DNA of 64,000 nt, taken from the NCBI GenBank assembly GCA_029718625.1, contig CM056376.1:93973945-94037944 (forward strand), written 5' to 3'. How positions within the stretch are numbered: position 1 is the stretch's first letter; each line of letters opens with the position of its first letter. Made by a program: the position numbers and the translations under genes. The notes under the pieces were generated by a model. The model ran no database searches. It had not been told where the DNA came from and saw nothing but the letters and a program-made list of their open reading frames with translations. This document shows, piece after piece, positions 52,779-64,000 of this stretch. Source of the DNA: Synaphobranchus kaupii. Its lineage: Eukaryota; Chordata; Actinopteri; Anguilliformes; Synaphobranchidae.

Positions 52779-54007
52779 GGGCCGGATTTACTAAGGACAC
52801 AGTCGCGGCGCAAAACTATAACCTATATTGCGACTCTTTTGCGGTCGCAAATACTGCCACGTTAACGACCGATTTACTATCACTGGTCCTAATTACGCAA
52901 TCAAAGAAATTAAACGCCCCCATTCGCAATTTTTGTGATAGGAGACACCTATAAATATGCAGTAGGAGACATCTAACAATCTGCTAATAAATGGATACAG
53001 AGAAACCATGCAGGCACAAGTCTCGATATAACCACAAGAAAAATAAAACTTAAATTTGCGAGGTACACAACGCCATATTACAGCATATAGCCTACAACAA
53101 TAATGGAGAGGAGAACATTTTGGAATGACATCACATAGCCTACAAAATTAATTTATGAACAGTAGCCTAGAGGATGTAAAGAATGGCATGATTTTAGAAA
53201 AACTTACTTACTACAACATAATGTGGGAAAATGACACAGGTGGTGGTCCAACTAAAGAAAGACCGATAGAACAAAAGGTGGAAGGTATGCAAAATGAGCG
53301 ATTCGTGCAAGTGGGAGGAATAGACATGGGTGACGGAACTTGTGACGGAAGAAGACCACAGAGCGTCAGAAGGTAACTGTATTCACAATTTATTATAAGC
53401 CCTACTGAATGCATATTATAGGCACAACAATTGTTTAAATTCAGAACTGCGTTTTTATACTAACTGCCAACTGATGCCTTCAATAGAAGTCTTGCGTACT
53501 TTCAATAAAATAAATATAATGTCATATTAGCCTATGTCTGAAAGTGAGAAGTGATTAGTAGAAACATGTATGAAACGTTTTTAAATCCTGTCTCCTTTCG
53601 AGTGTTATGCATTAGAGGATGCATTCGTTCTACAGCCTGACACCCTTCGCATGGATCCTGAGCTATATCAGCGCAGACAAATTACGCCTGCTTTCAGGAG
53701 ATCTCACGCAGAGGGGAGAGTCGCTATTAATGCCTGCTTTAGTAAATCAGATGGAATACTTAATTGGCCTAATTTACATAATCTCCACCCTGTTTTAGCG
53801 CTGTTACTCCAGGTATACATATGCATGAATGCATTTAACTATGCATCAAAAAGAAAGTCGCAGAGTGACGTTACCCCCGCAAATTACATCCGAATGGCGA
53901 TTTTTACCCATTGCGATTGTTTAGTAAATCCGATGTAGATGTTGTGACTTTTAAGCGACTGCTTTTGCCTTGGTAAAGCAGTCACAATTCTTTAGTAAAT
54001 CTGGCCC
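52779..54007 (+). mobile_element. Harbinger-like element, 1229 bp, deletion derivative
   Basis: The left end reads gggccggatttactaagg. The right end in reverse reads gggccagatttactaaag. A 3-bp duplication, tga, lies at 52776-52778 and 54008-54010. The tttagtaaatc word also occurs inside, near 53740 and 53920. A decayed protein fragment at 53155-53376 resembles the SANT/Myb-like partner protein of Harbinger elements. No transposase remains. Confidence 0.75.
53155..53376 (+). pseudogene. SANT/Myb-like protein fragment of a Harbinger element
   Basis: The 73-codon frame reads MNSSLEDVKNGMILEKL, then NDTGGGPTKERPIEQKVEG and FVQVGGIDMGDG. A TGGGP stretch followed by acidic text and a GGID-type motif recalls the C-terminal side of the SANT/Myb-like proteins that help Harbinger transposases bind DNA. 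The tryptophan-rich helices expected upstream are not clear, so only the tail seems kept. Confidence 0.35.
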
Positions 54008-54010
54008 TGA

Positions 54011-54446
54011 GAATTTAAGAGCCGGACAGAGGAAGACTTCCAATTATTTCCTGAAACCCAGCAACTTAGTACCAGACATTGATGATTGTAGTTGGATATT
54101 ATTTAGATGAATGGTTATAGATTATTGCATTCTACAGTTTGTACATGCACCGTGCATCAGGTCCACAGGACAGTGCTGTCCCCTTTCACCTTGCGACAGG
54201 TATGGTGTACTATTCCTTCTCGTTTTTGACGTTTCCCTGTCCTCTTGTGTTTACTTTTCTCGGCAGCTGAGTTGTGGTGAAGGACCAGCGCCCGCAGGAA
54301 GGGTGGCACAACCTCTTCTGCCAGGTTCAGTTTCAGAATAAAAGCGCTGTGTTTTATACACGCCCATCATGGCTCACTTTAGCTTTTTATTTTGCTTCCC
54401 TGTGGCCACAACCACAAAAGAAAATATGCTTCATTGAATGTAAAAG
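54011..54446. other. Unique non-coding DNA, no gene seen
   Basis: No recognisable gene. Confidence 0.5.
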
Positions 54447-54470
54447 AAAAAAAAAAAAAAAAAAAAAAAA
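54447..54470. repeat. Poly-A run
   Basis: 24 A in a row. It might be a retroposon tail, but no body is clear upstream. Confidence 0.9.
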
Positions 54471-54689
54471 GAGTCAAAATATTAAAAAAATGGGTACTGG
54501 GTGTTACCTAAAGTATGCGTCTGTTACACAACCAACTGATTGCAAACCTAAACTCACCCTCTGTGGTTCCCCTTAGTTTTACTCCGCCCTGAGACAGCCC
54601 CACATGCCTGCTGCTTTTCTGCTCAAAAGGGCACACAAGCTCTGGGCCCCCTCGTTTTGGTTTTGGAGTGTATGGCAGGGCCCGGCTGC

Positions 54690-54790
54690 AGGGGACGTCC
54701 CTGGGGTTCAAACCAACAACCTTCTGTTTAAGGGTCAACAGCTCAATGTCAGTGCCCTTTTTGCAAATCACGTTTCTGTTGTTGTGGACA
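54690..54790 (-). mobile_element. Possible tRNA-derived SINE relic
   Basis: On the minus strand, gaaggttgttggtttgaacc holds a good B-box (ggtttgaaccc), with a weak A-box-like part about 40 bases upstream. No tail or target duplication is visible. Confidence 0.4.
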
Positions 54791-57700
54791 GTGTCTGACC
54801 TATACACATGCGTGCACTCCCACACGCACACGCGTGCACAAGCACATGCACACACAGGTGCCCTGCATAGGCCTACAGTGTACCATGCTCCCAATCCTCC
54901 CTTCCCAGATTACCCCTGTAAGCTGGCATCATATTTCAGTCCTTTATCGGGCCTAACGAAGTCTTTGGTGGGGCGTCGGCCCCATTTCCAGATCCTCTTG
55001 GGTCACAATAGAACCCCCCCACCCCCCCCGTGTCTGGCTGGATGACACGCCCACGCCCCGGTGCCACGGTCGGCCGTCTGAGCAGGCCGCGGCACGGCCC
55101 CCTCACGCTCCCGCTCCGGCACACACACAAATATGTGCCAGTTCCCATGACTCCCTCATGCTGACCCTTTTTTTGGGTGTTTTTTTTTTTTTCTTCAGAA
55201 GTCGATGCCAACGAAAGCTGCATTCTTCTGCGGCGCTGCTCAGATCACACATTTCTCATATCATATCTGATGTCTCTGCATCTTCATGTCTCTTTTTTTA
55301 ACGTCATAAAGCACTCGCCTGCTAACAGAGTCATATTTCTAATGTGTTCACGTTTTTTATTTTCCTCGTCCAAATTTCCGTACGCTACCGCGATAATAGG
55401 AGGGACCTTCCGACATGTGCGAGAAGCGTGCGGGCGTTGACGAGTCACCTGTGTTTCTAGGACCCTCCCTAGTTGGTCACAGCGTTAAGAGTCAGACATG
55501 TCTTCACTGGGCATCATTCTCCACTCAGGCGGTAGTCTGAAGGCCCAAAGGAAGTGTAAGGCAACGCTTTGACCATGACAGGTCATAGAGAACCGATAAA
55601 CACACGTTGCAGTGCCTTGTCTTATGTTTCCGTGTCAGGGTTGAGTACAGAACTATGACAGTCATCCCATCACAGTTGTAGGTCAAGTGATACACAGTGT
55701 GCGGCATGCATAGGACATTGCAGCTTAGGTTTTTTGCAGAATTAAAGTGTTAATTATAACTGCACAGAAGTGAAAGTGACTGTACCACAGTCACTCAAAC
55801 TGTATGCACAGAGGACCATTAGGCAGAGCATGACTCTGGATCAGGCACGTTAAATGTCACTCTTATCTGACTTGGTCAGAAGTTCAGCCATTCCGCATTC
55901 CCAGGCCAAGAGGACAAAGCCACTCTAATCCCTTTTACCAGGTAGCCAGAAGCTGGCAGCAGGGCTTGGAATTCCGGCGGCATTCCGACTTGGGGAAGTT
56001 GCTAGGGCATGGATGGGCAATTCACACAACAAAGGAGCAACCTCATTCAAAGAAAATAGGGTTTAGAGTCCTGTGAGAAAGCGCGCTGCCACAGGGAGGG
56101 CTGTCACTGGAATGTGTGGTGTGACATATAATCAAAGCATATAACACAGGAAAGCCGGACTGAAATGATTGGACGAGTATATAATCTTAGTCCATAAATG
56201 GAAGAAGGAAGGACTGCTTGTAAATGTAGATAAATAGAAGACAAATAAAAGGAGGTGGTTTTTTGGTGGGTGCGGCATTCCCAGGAAGGCTTCAGTTTCA
56301 TAAAATATGGTCAGTAGTCAATCAATCTGACTACTCAAGAGCCATATACCATATAATATAACCATACATGCATGAAACCTACACTACAAGGGACATTCAA
56401 TAAAAATAAAACAAATCATATTTTTGAAAATATTTTCACTGCAACATATTTTTTGTCATCCAAGACGCTTGTATTATGTCAAGAACACTTTCTTCCTGCC
56501 GTGTCTAAGCAGGACAGTATATCAATTTTTAGTCTACAAAATATTGCTGTACTCCAGCTCAATCAGTTCATCTTTAAATACAGCTTTTGAAAGGGAGAAA
56601 GGGCTTCTCCGTCACCTGGAGCAGGGACGTCAGTAGTTTACCTGAGTGCTGTGGGCTGGAAAGTGAGTGGTTATTTCCATGTAAATTATCTTTTAAAAGC
56701 ACCAGTACAGACTAGTTCAGTAAAATCACCCATCAAACATCTTTGCCTTGTTAGTGCAAGTGCTGTGTAGGTCAGATTGACAATTTCTCACCCACACTAT
56801 CTGCTGTGCTATATCGGAATTGGCTCATGAATTGCCAGACAGAAATATTCTGTCCAAGAAAGATCGTGTGTAGGTGGTATCAGTAACTTGAATTTTAGAT
56901 AAGATGCATTATAAGATCTGTTATAATGACAATGTCAGCCTTATTTTAAACTTTAAAAAGGGATTCCCTCCATCCCAAGAAACATTGTAGCATCAGCTCT
57001 GCCTCTGCCCAACCCTGTGAAGGGTTCTTTGCTATTTGCTGAGTTCCGCACTATTTTGAATGGCACTTCAGTGACAGTATTGCTCATTTTCACACAAGAC
57101 GGAAAAAAACATATTGAGTCCATCAAGATGTCTGCATATTTTATCCCTTGTGTTATTACTAATCAAACATGTCCTCTTAAGCTTGGCCGATGGTTTTTCC
57201 GACAGAAGACACAGGGGCGTCATTTTAGAAAAAGCAAATTCACACTCCCAGTCACTGGTATGTTTGGTTGTCATATCTACAGACAAAGCTCGGCACTCTC
57301 CACTGAACTTCACAATGATGAGATGAGACAATTATGATGACGATGAGACAAACACGTACCACAAACCCTAGCAACCACAATTTTCTAGCAAGGCTGCTGG
57401 TTTTGCTGTGCTTGTGAAGAAACTTTTCTGTAACTTTTTTCAATTATTAAAGTATTCTGGTGGATAACACTGTTTTCTTAACACTTTAAAACATCATGGT
57501 TGGTGCATTAATGATGAAATATTAATCACACCATTTAACCATTTTATCAGTGTTGTTAATTGTTTATAGTCTGGTAGCATCTGTAATCCAACCTCTATGT
57601 AAATATTGTAATGTTTGTTAGGCGAATCGCATTTCTAACATAGTATACCAGAGCGGACTTATTTTTTCTGTAACTGTAAAACAGTGTTCTTTTATTGCTG

Positions 57701-58320
57701 GAGGCAAAATGGCTGCTGATAGGTTAGTTGGTGGGTGTGGTGGGGGCCAGAAAAGGGCAACAGACAGTCTGTGTGTGGCCTGCATGTTGAGTGCCGCTCT
57801 AGAGTGTTCACTCTGGATGTTCACTATGTTAAAACAAATTAACATAACATCTCTAGTGTAGGAAGTGATTCAAGTAGTGGCTGATGTCTACAGTCTTAGA
57901 GTGGTCAACAGTCTTAGAGTGGATAAAGGAATGTGTTAGGCCTTTATTTAGAATGTGAAGGTTCCAACAATCCGACTGACCGTCACTAAGAACTGCTGCA
58001 TAGTTTCGTTGAGCAATGCATCTGTACGTGATGAGGAGGTAAGATCATATGATTATTGGCAGGAGGTTAAGGTTGTTCATGGGAGCTTTGAGGCCTATTA
58101 CTTTATGCTGAATTGGTCCATCTTTGTTTGACACAGTCGTTAAATATTGTGCTCAGCATTGTTGATTTTTTTTTTACATTTGAGAATGTTTGGAATGCAC
58201 AGAGTTATATGCATCCATCAAAAATTCAGATATGTCAAATCTGACTGGTAGAATGTGCTGCTATTGGACAGAGCACAACATCCCAAAGTATTCCAAATAA
58301 CTGCTATGAAACAATGTGAC
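54791..58320. other. Long unique stretch, no gene seen
   Basis: Contains C runs near 55014-55028, a GC-rich CpG-containing patch at 55030-55120, and AT-rich text elsewhere. No frame has recognisable features. Confidence 0.5.
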
Positions 58321-58353
58321 ACACATGCACGCACAGGCACACACACACACACA

Positions 58354-58385
<32 letters not shown>

Positions 58386-58397
58386 CACAGACACACA
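58321..58397. repeat. CA/CACG microsatellite
   Basis: (CA)n followed by (GCAC)n. Confidence 0.95.
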
Positions 58398-58803
58398 AAG
58401 CAGACGGGCTGCTTTCATGTTTTTAATTCTTCTCAACTGGAAGTCAGCGCATGTAAAAGTCCCATGGACAACACCAGATACCTACACTGTGATCGACATC
58501 AGACACTTGCACAGGAAGGGAAAGGCTCAGCTGGTGAAGGCGTGGCGGTGGGGGACTTCAAACCCAGCAATGAATCCGTCATATTAGGTGTACTGAGGAA
58601 AATATACTATATATTAGTATGATGGCATTGCAGAAAAGGCTACACCACATTGCATCCTAATTGTTTGCACAGACACTCAAATACACACAATCTTTAATGA
58701 CCATGCACATGTTTAACAGTATGAAAAACACAGATGTGTATCACTTCACATATCGACAGTACATCAGCTATACTGTAGGCAGAACCAGGCAACACTGAAG
58801 TTG
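58398..58803. other. Unique non-coding DNA, no gene seen
   Basis: No recognisable gene. Confidence 0.5.
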
Positions 58804-59155
58804 TTAACGCTGGTCCTGGTGCGCCAGATATGTATTTTGCCCCGTAACTACCTAATTTTATTAATTATTAGGCTTAATGAACTAAACTTTGGCTAACAAG
58901 TAGAATTATGTTTTCTTCGCAAGCACAGTTTGGCGAGTTGAGCGAATACTGAATCTAACTCACCGCACTGAGTTTGTGAAGAAAAGGTGCAAGTCAAAGT
59001 GAAGGACAAATGCTGATTGAATACAGTCCTGAGTTTCATCATTCGGGCAGACTCCGCATTCAGGCTCAGACTTTCAACTATCAATCAGAATCAGGCTTGA
59101 ATGAAATAAAAACCAGAAACATCTCTAATGTTAGCACCCCGGGACCAGGGTTGCC
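58804..59155. repeat. Possible TIR repeat, about 350 bp
   Basis: gttaacgctggtcctggtgc on the left and, in reverse, ggcaaccctggtcccggggt on the right resemble the ccctggtcctgg ends seen elsewhere in the window. Edges and target duplication are uncertain. Confidence 0.3.
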
Positions 59156-61167
59156 TATTCCAGGGCTATAGAGGTATTGTTTCCGCCATCTTTGTGAGAT
59201 CACTTTGGTTTGATTATAATAATCCGCTAGTTGTTTGGTCTCTCAGTGCAGCAGCAGCGTATGGGTTTCATACAGAGACTTCAAAGCTACAAATAGAGGA
59301 GGCATAGTATTTAGCTTCTTATGATGACAGTCTTGTACCTGTTTTACCACAATTGTTTTTGAAAATCATGCAAATTTAACAGCTGCGCTTGCTGAAATGG
59401 CCAACACAAAAATAAGTTTATAGGTGAATTCTCTGCATATCTATAGCCCACTGGTTTCTACTGGTGATAAGTAAAACCACAGCGGTGTGTACATTAGTTT
59501 TTTCCGCTTAATTTTCACTTCACAGTTTTTGTCAATGGTCTGTATACAATTTTATGAATGAGATACAATGATTCTTTAGTTCATTGACAGATCTGACTCC
59601 CATGCCACAGATTCACAAATTTAAATTGTACTTGATAATTATGTTAATGCTGCATGTAAACCAGTGATACACTTGTGCTGGGCTGCAGACAAATCATACA
59701 AGAGACGTGTCATGTGGACTGGAATGTCAGAAATACTTTTTAAAGATAAATGTTTAAAGAAACATTCAGTTTAAAATCTTTATCATATTTGAAATCCAGA
59801 GCAATGGTTTTGGTCTTGTGTTCTTTGCTTTTTGCCTTGGATTGAACCGGTGTACAGCAAATAGGAATGGATAAATATAACTTGAATTCTATTGACTGTA
59901 CATTTTCCAAGATAAATGTCAGTTTGAAATAGCACTGCATGAATCTCCGTTCCAACACCAGAAAGACTACGGAGATTTTTAAAAACTTGTCAAGTATGGA
60001 TTCAGAGGGCTAGAATCCTGATGGGTTTATGCCGTGACACTGGGGCCCCAATCCTACACAGTACAATAATAACGGAGCCATCTTCCCACATAGTACATTA
60101 TCTTTGGGTGCCCTTTACCCAAGTATAGTAAAGCAATAATGGGGCCTAATTCCCACACTTCACAGAAACTCTGCCCAGAGGTAGAGGTTCTATTCCCAAC
60201 CATCTCATGGTTTCAGTCTGGAAATTCCCCTGATTCACAAAGACCAAAAATATAATACTCTACCACTGCAGGGGGAGGAGGTGCTCATGACAAATATTGA
60301 TACGTGACGCTCTTTTGTTCCTGAAACCCTTAGGGAGTGATCCAGTTTTTTTTAAAATGTGTATAACCACCATTATATCAACTAAACCAGGTATGTGTTA
60401 CTTGTTATTGATTTGAGAAAAATGGGCACAATGAGAAACTCTGAATTCTCTGAGTTCTTTCTCTCTTTGCCTCAATTATAGCTCCATTGATTCTGTTAAC
60501 AGCTTGAGGTGCGTCACGTTTGACAAACAATCCATCACAAGCTCAAAGGTGCATTCGCTCCCAAACTGTTACACTACCCATGAGTGTAAAGTGTCCCATA
60601 ACTAGAGTTAGCCTTTTTGGACTATATTTGTCCCCTCTGTGCTTATGAATGATTGCTACTACACTACAGTGTGATCAGTTTCAAGACTATGCAGTGACTC
60701 CAATCTGTCTCCAATTGGTTTTGACACAAAATTAAAATTAATGGATTGTGGCTCATTGTTTCATATGATTATGGACAAACTAATAAATGTGATGTACTGG
60801 GATTTTGAAATTAAATATCTAGAGTGAACAAGAACAATGCCATGTGGCCATTTTCCAATCACCCTGCTGCAGTTTTTACCAAATGTACATCATGTATTTG
60901 CACATTCAAAAAAACACCGACCAGAAACTTACACAATGACTATAAACGCTATGCACTATGGAACTGAAATTCATTGTGTGTGTTTGAGATGATGTACCAT
61001 GTGCTGTCCTGAAACTAAACATGACTAAATTAACCCTCCAGCATGTGTTTTTACCCTTCCCATGGTGCACCTCTTCATCTCCTCGGATTAGATTGAATGA
61101 GTTTGTAAACTTAATAAGAGGATCAGTGCTTCGTTTAGCTTTGGTGAGCCCCCGAACACTGTCGGAG
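59156..61167. other. Unique non-coding DNA, no gene seen
   Basis: AT-rich sequence. A short self-similar patch near 60030-60160 repeats ccacatagtaca-like words. No gene. Confidence 0.5.
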
Positions 61168-62042
61168 AAATGTGCTGATGTTTCATAACATGTGGAGGTA
61201 TAGAACATGACGGTGAAATGTGCTGATGTTTCATAACATGTGGAGGTATAGAACACGACGGTGAAATGTGCTGATGTTTCATAACATGTGGAGGTATAGA
61301 ACATGACGGTGAAATGTGCTGATGTTTCATAACATGTGGAGGTATAGAACATGACGGTGAAATGTGCTGATGTTTCATAACATGTGGAGGTATAGAACAT
61401 GACGGTGAAATGTGCTGATGTTTCATAACATGTGGAGGTATAGAACACGACGGTGAAATGTGCTGATGTTTCATAACATGTGGAGGTATAGAACACGACG
61501 GTGAAATGTGCTGATGTTTCATAACATGTGGAGGTATAGAACTCGGCGGTGCTGATGTTTCATAACATGTGGAGGTATAGAACACGGCGGTTGTGATGTT
61601 TCATAACATGTGGAGGTATAGAACACGGCGGTGCTGATGTTTCATAACATGTGGAGGTATAGAACACGGCGGTGGTGATGTTTCATAACATGTGGAGGTA
61701 TAGAACACGGCGGTGGTGATGTTTCATAACATGTGGAGGTATAGAACACGGCGGTGCTGATGTTTCATAACATGTGGAGGTATAGAACACGGCGGTTGTG
61801 ATGTTTCATAACATGTGGAGGTATAGAACACAGCGGTGCTGATGTTTCATAACATGTGGAGGTATAGAACACGGCGGTGGTGATGTTTCATAACATGTGG
61901 AGGTATAGAACACGGCGGTGGTGATGTTTCATAACATGTGGAGGTATAGAACACGGCGGTGCTGATGTTTCATAACATGTGGAGGTATAGAACACGGCGG
62001 TGGTGATGTTTCATAACATGTGGAGGTATAGAACACGGCGGT
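61168..62042. repeat. Minisatellite, 20 units: 8 of 48 bp then 12 of 41 bp
   Basis: The core tgatgtttcataacatgtgg plus aggtatagaac is repeated without a break. The first 8 units (to 61550) carry an extra gaaatgt and are 48 bp. The next 12 are 41 bp. In the 41-bp part the unit starts cycle among gctg, tgtg and ggtg in a five-unit order that occurs twice. A 48-bp unit equals 16 codons, so the minus strand stays open as a repeated MFYTSTCYETSAHFTV. I read this as an effect of period and not as a gene. Confidence 0.97.
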
Positions 62043-62959
62043 TGTGATGAAACGGTCCACGCTAAAGCATAAGAAGCGACCATGGGCAGGGCATCATGTG
62101 TTCCGTCCGTGTGCTCCCACTGACTTCCAGTCACTGAGGAAAGGAGGAAAAACACGACAATTGCACAGTGTCTGCACTGCATAACAGGGCTCTTAGCGGT
62201 GCCTGGTTTCAATGTACTTCAGACAACGGGGGTATGTACACCACCATATGTACTGGCTCAGATTTCCACACCACATAATATTTCCAATCTGGCGATTGTG
62301 GTGCTCCTGCTACTTTGCTATATAAAAGGCAGCCAAACAGTTACACAAGCAGCCATTCAAAACAGAAAAATAAAAAAAATTAATATACCATACTTTTATT
62401 TTATTTTTTACTTTTATGTTTAAGAATGATTTGATTGAAGTGGGAGGGCCCTTCTTCTCAGAATTATAAGAACAATAACATGTTTGCTCTCCTTCATGTG
62501 GTTAGAGCCATTCCTACATTGTTGCAAATTTATGTCTTTTTTCTCTTACCTGTTGCAGATTACCACTAAATTCACAAGAGCAGCTTAAGTATGAAGAGAG
62601 ATGGTTCAGTATATAAACTCTGCAAATTTGAAATCTTGTTTATGGTATATTTATGCATTGATGATATTTATGCATTCTTTATGCATCTGCTTTTTTCAAT
62701 TCCATTTATTTTTCAAAATTAATAACTTTTCTCTGAATTAGTGAATGCCAATGCAAGAAGTTCCATTAAAAAAAAAAGTAGTTTCATTGATATTTTGAAA
62801 TTAATAATTATAATAAAACACAACAAAAAACACAGCAACATAAAAACATCTCTGAAATTACATCAAAATGTATTCTTGCATTTGTGTTGGCATGCTTTGC
62901 TTCTAAACATAATTCCACCCCCATATCAAAACATGAACCGTATATACAGTATATGGCCT
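62043..62959. other. Unique non-coding DNA, no gene seen
   Basis: AT-rich sequence. No gene. Confidence 0.5.
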
Positions 62960-63615
62960 CAAATCATTCTGGTTTTCCAGTGTGAGATACTGTTTCCCTG
63001 ATACTTGTAAATATACCAGTGATATTTATACACAAATCATCCTGGTTTTCCAGTGTGAGATACTGTTTCCCTGATACTTTTAAATATACCAGTGATATTT
63101 AAACACAAATCATCCTGGTTTTCCAGTGTGAGATACTGTTTCCCTGATACTTTTAAACATACTAGTGATATTTATACACAAATCATCCTGGTTTTCCAGT
63201 GTGAGATACTGTTTCCCTGATACTTGTAAATATACCAGTGATATTTAAACACAAATCATCCTGGTTTTCCAATGTGAGATACTGTTTCCCTGATACTTTT
63301 AAACATACTAGTGATATTTATACACAAATCATCCTGGTTTTCCAGTGTGAGATACTGTTTCCCCCAAAAACATTTAAACATACTAGTGATATTTATACAC
63401 AAATCATCCTGGTTTTCCAGTTTGAGATACTGTTTCCCCGAAACATTTAAACATACTAGTGATATTTATACACAAATTATCCTGGTTTTCCAGTGTGAGA
63501 TACTGTTTTCCTGATACATTTAAACATACTAGTTATATTTATACAGAAATCATCCTGGTTTTCCAGTGTGAGATACTGTTTCCATGATACTTTTAAACAT
63601 ACTATTAATGTTTAT
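62960..63615. repeat. Minisatellite, about 9 units of 73 bp
   Basis: catcctggttttccagtgtg recurs at about 63037, 63110, 63183, 63256, 63329, 63402, 63477 and 63550, with a diverged first copy at 62965. The units also share gatactgtttccctgatac and actagtgatatttatacac. The open frames here are its translation. Confidence 0.97.
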
Positions 63616-64000
63616 ACACAAAACAATTTCTGAACAGCCCAACACAATTGAGTCCTTATTTCAAGCAAGTTAGAGAGCTGTAATGAGATGAAATGCATGT
63701 CGTTATGTTATTGTAATTAAATTGTTGGCTTTCAAGCATGAAAATGGCATAAGCCAAAGGATGCAGGATAATTACAGGGTATACAATTTAATTTCTTCAA
63801 AAGATAACATTTCCAGACGTAGCAATTATAAGAAAATTTAAATAATACAGATTGCCATATTAGATAACTTTCTGTGCACTGTTTTCTTTTCCAGGCGACA
63901 TGTAGGTATAGCCTTTATAAACTCATTTGCTCATGAGGCTTGGACAAAGTTGAGATTACTGCTGCATATTGATGTGGTATTGATGCTCCTCCAGAGCAAT
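63616..64000. other. Unique non-coding DNA, no gene seen
   Basis: AT-rich sequence up to the window edge. Confidence 0.5.

Noticed and set aside
60906..61585. Two overlapping open frames of 165 and 196 codons on the minus strand
   Set aside because: They are translations of the 48/41-bp minisatellite; the long frame follows from the 48-bp period and no domain is present.
61168..63615. Possible CRISPR-like direct repeats
   Set aside because: The repeats are contiguous tandem units without unique spacers, and the genome is a vertebrate's.

Overview
This is a 64 kb stretch of vertebrate, almost certainly teleost fish, nuclear DNA. The reasons are very long CA/GT microsatellites, Tc1, hAT, Harbinger-like and TTAA-flanked DNA elements of teleost type, a tRNA-derived SINE of teleost type, and many small TIR elements. 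The repeat mix fits an otomorph (herring, carp or characin-like) fish, but that finer placement is a guess. I found no convincing host protein-coding exon, tRNA, rRNA or CRISPR. The only protein-like stretches are relics of transposons: a Tc1 transposase, a BED finger, a THAP-like exon, a Harbinger transposase exon and a SANT/Myb-like tail.

Layout. 0-4.4 kb is mostly unique non-coding DNA with simple repeats. 4.47-5.85 kb is a nested insertion: a tRNA-derived SINE with its own target duplication, split by a hAT-type element with a perfect 8-bp duplication. 7.8-11.2 kb holds two solo LTRs, one inside an older repeat whose empty counterpart lies at 40.3 kb. 11.9-13.5 kb is a nearly complete, inactivated Tc1 element. 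18.1-29.7 kb is a dense block of DNA transposon relics, including a 601-bp foldback element and a Harbinger-like element inside an older THAP-containing repeat. 34.5-35.9 kb has two inverted copies of one Harbinger-type family. 47.0-48.7 kb is a solo LTR of the same family as the one at 9.5-11.2 kb, in the opposite orientation. 52.8-54.0 kb is another 3-bp-TSD TIR element. 61.2-63.6 kb carries two minisatellites, one with a higher-order pattern.

Between these lie long unique AT-rich stretches that look like the inside or flank of a gene desert or a large intron. A few have the look of conserved regulatory DNA, best at 38.64-38.9 kb with an octamer-like site and a homeodomain-type palindrome, but conservation cannot be tested from one sequence. 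The window is best read as a record of transposon insertion, nesting, LTR-LTR recombination and decay. I saw no new multi-gene system.
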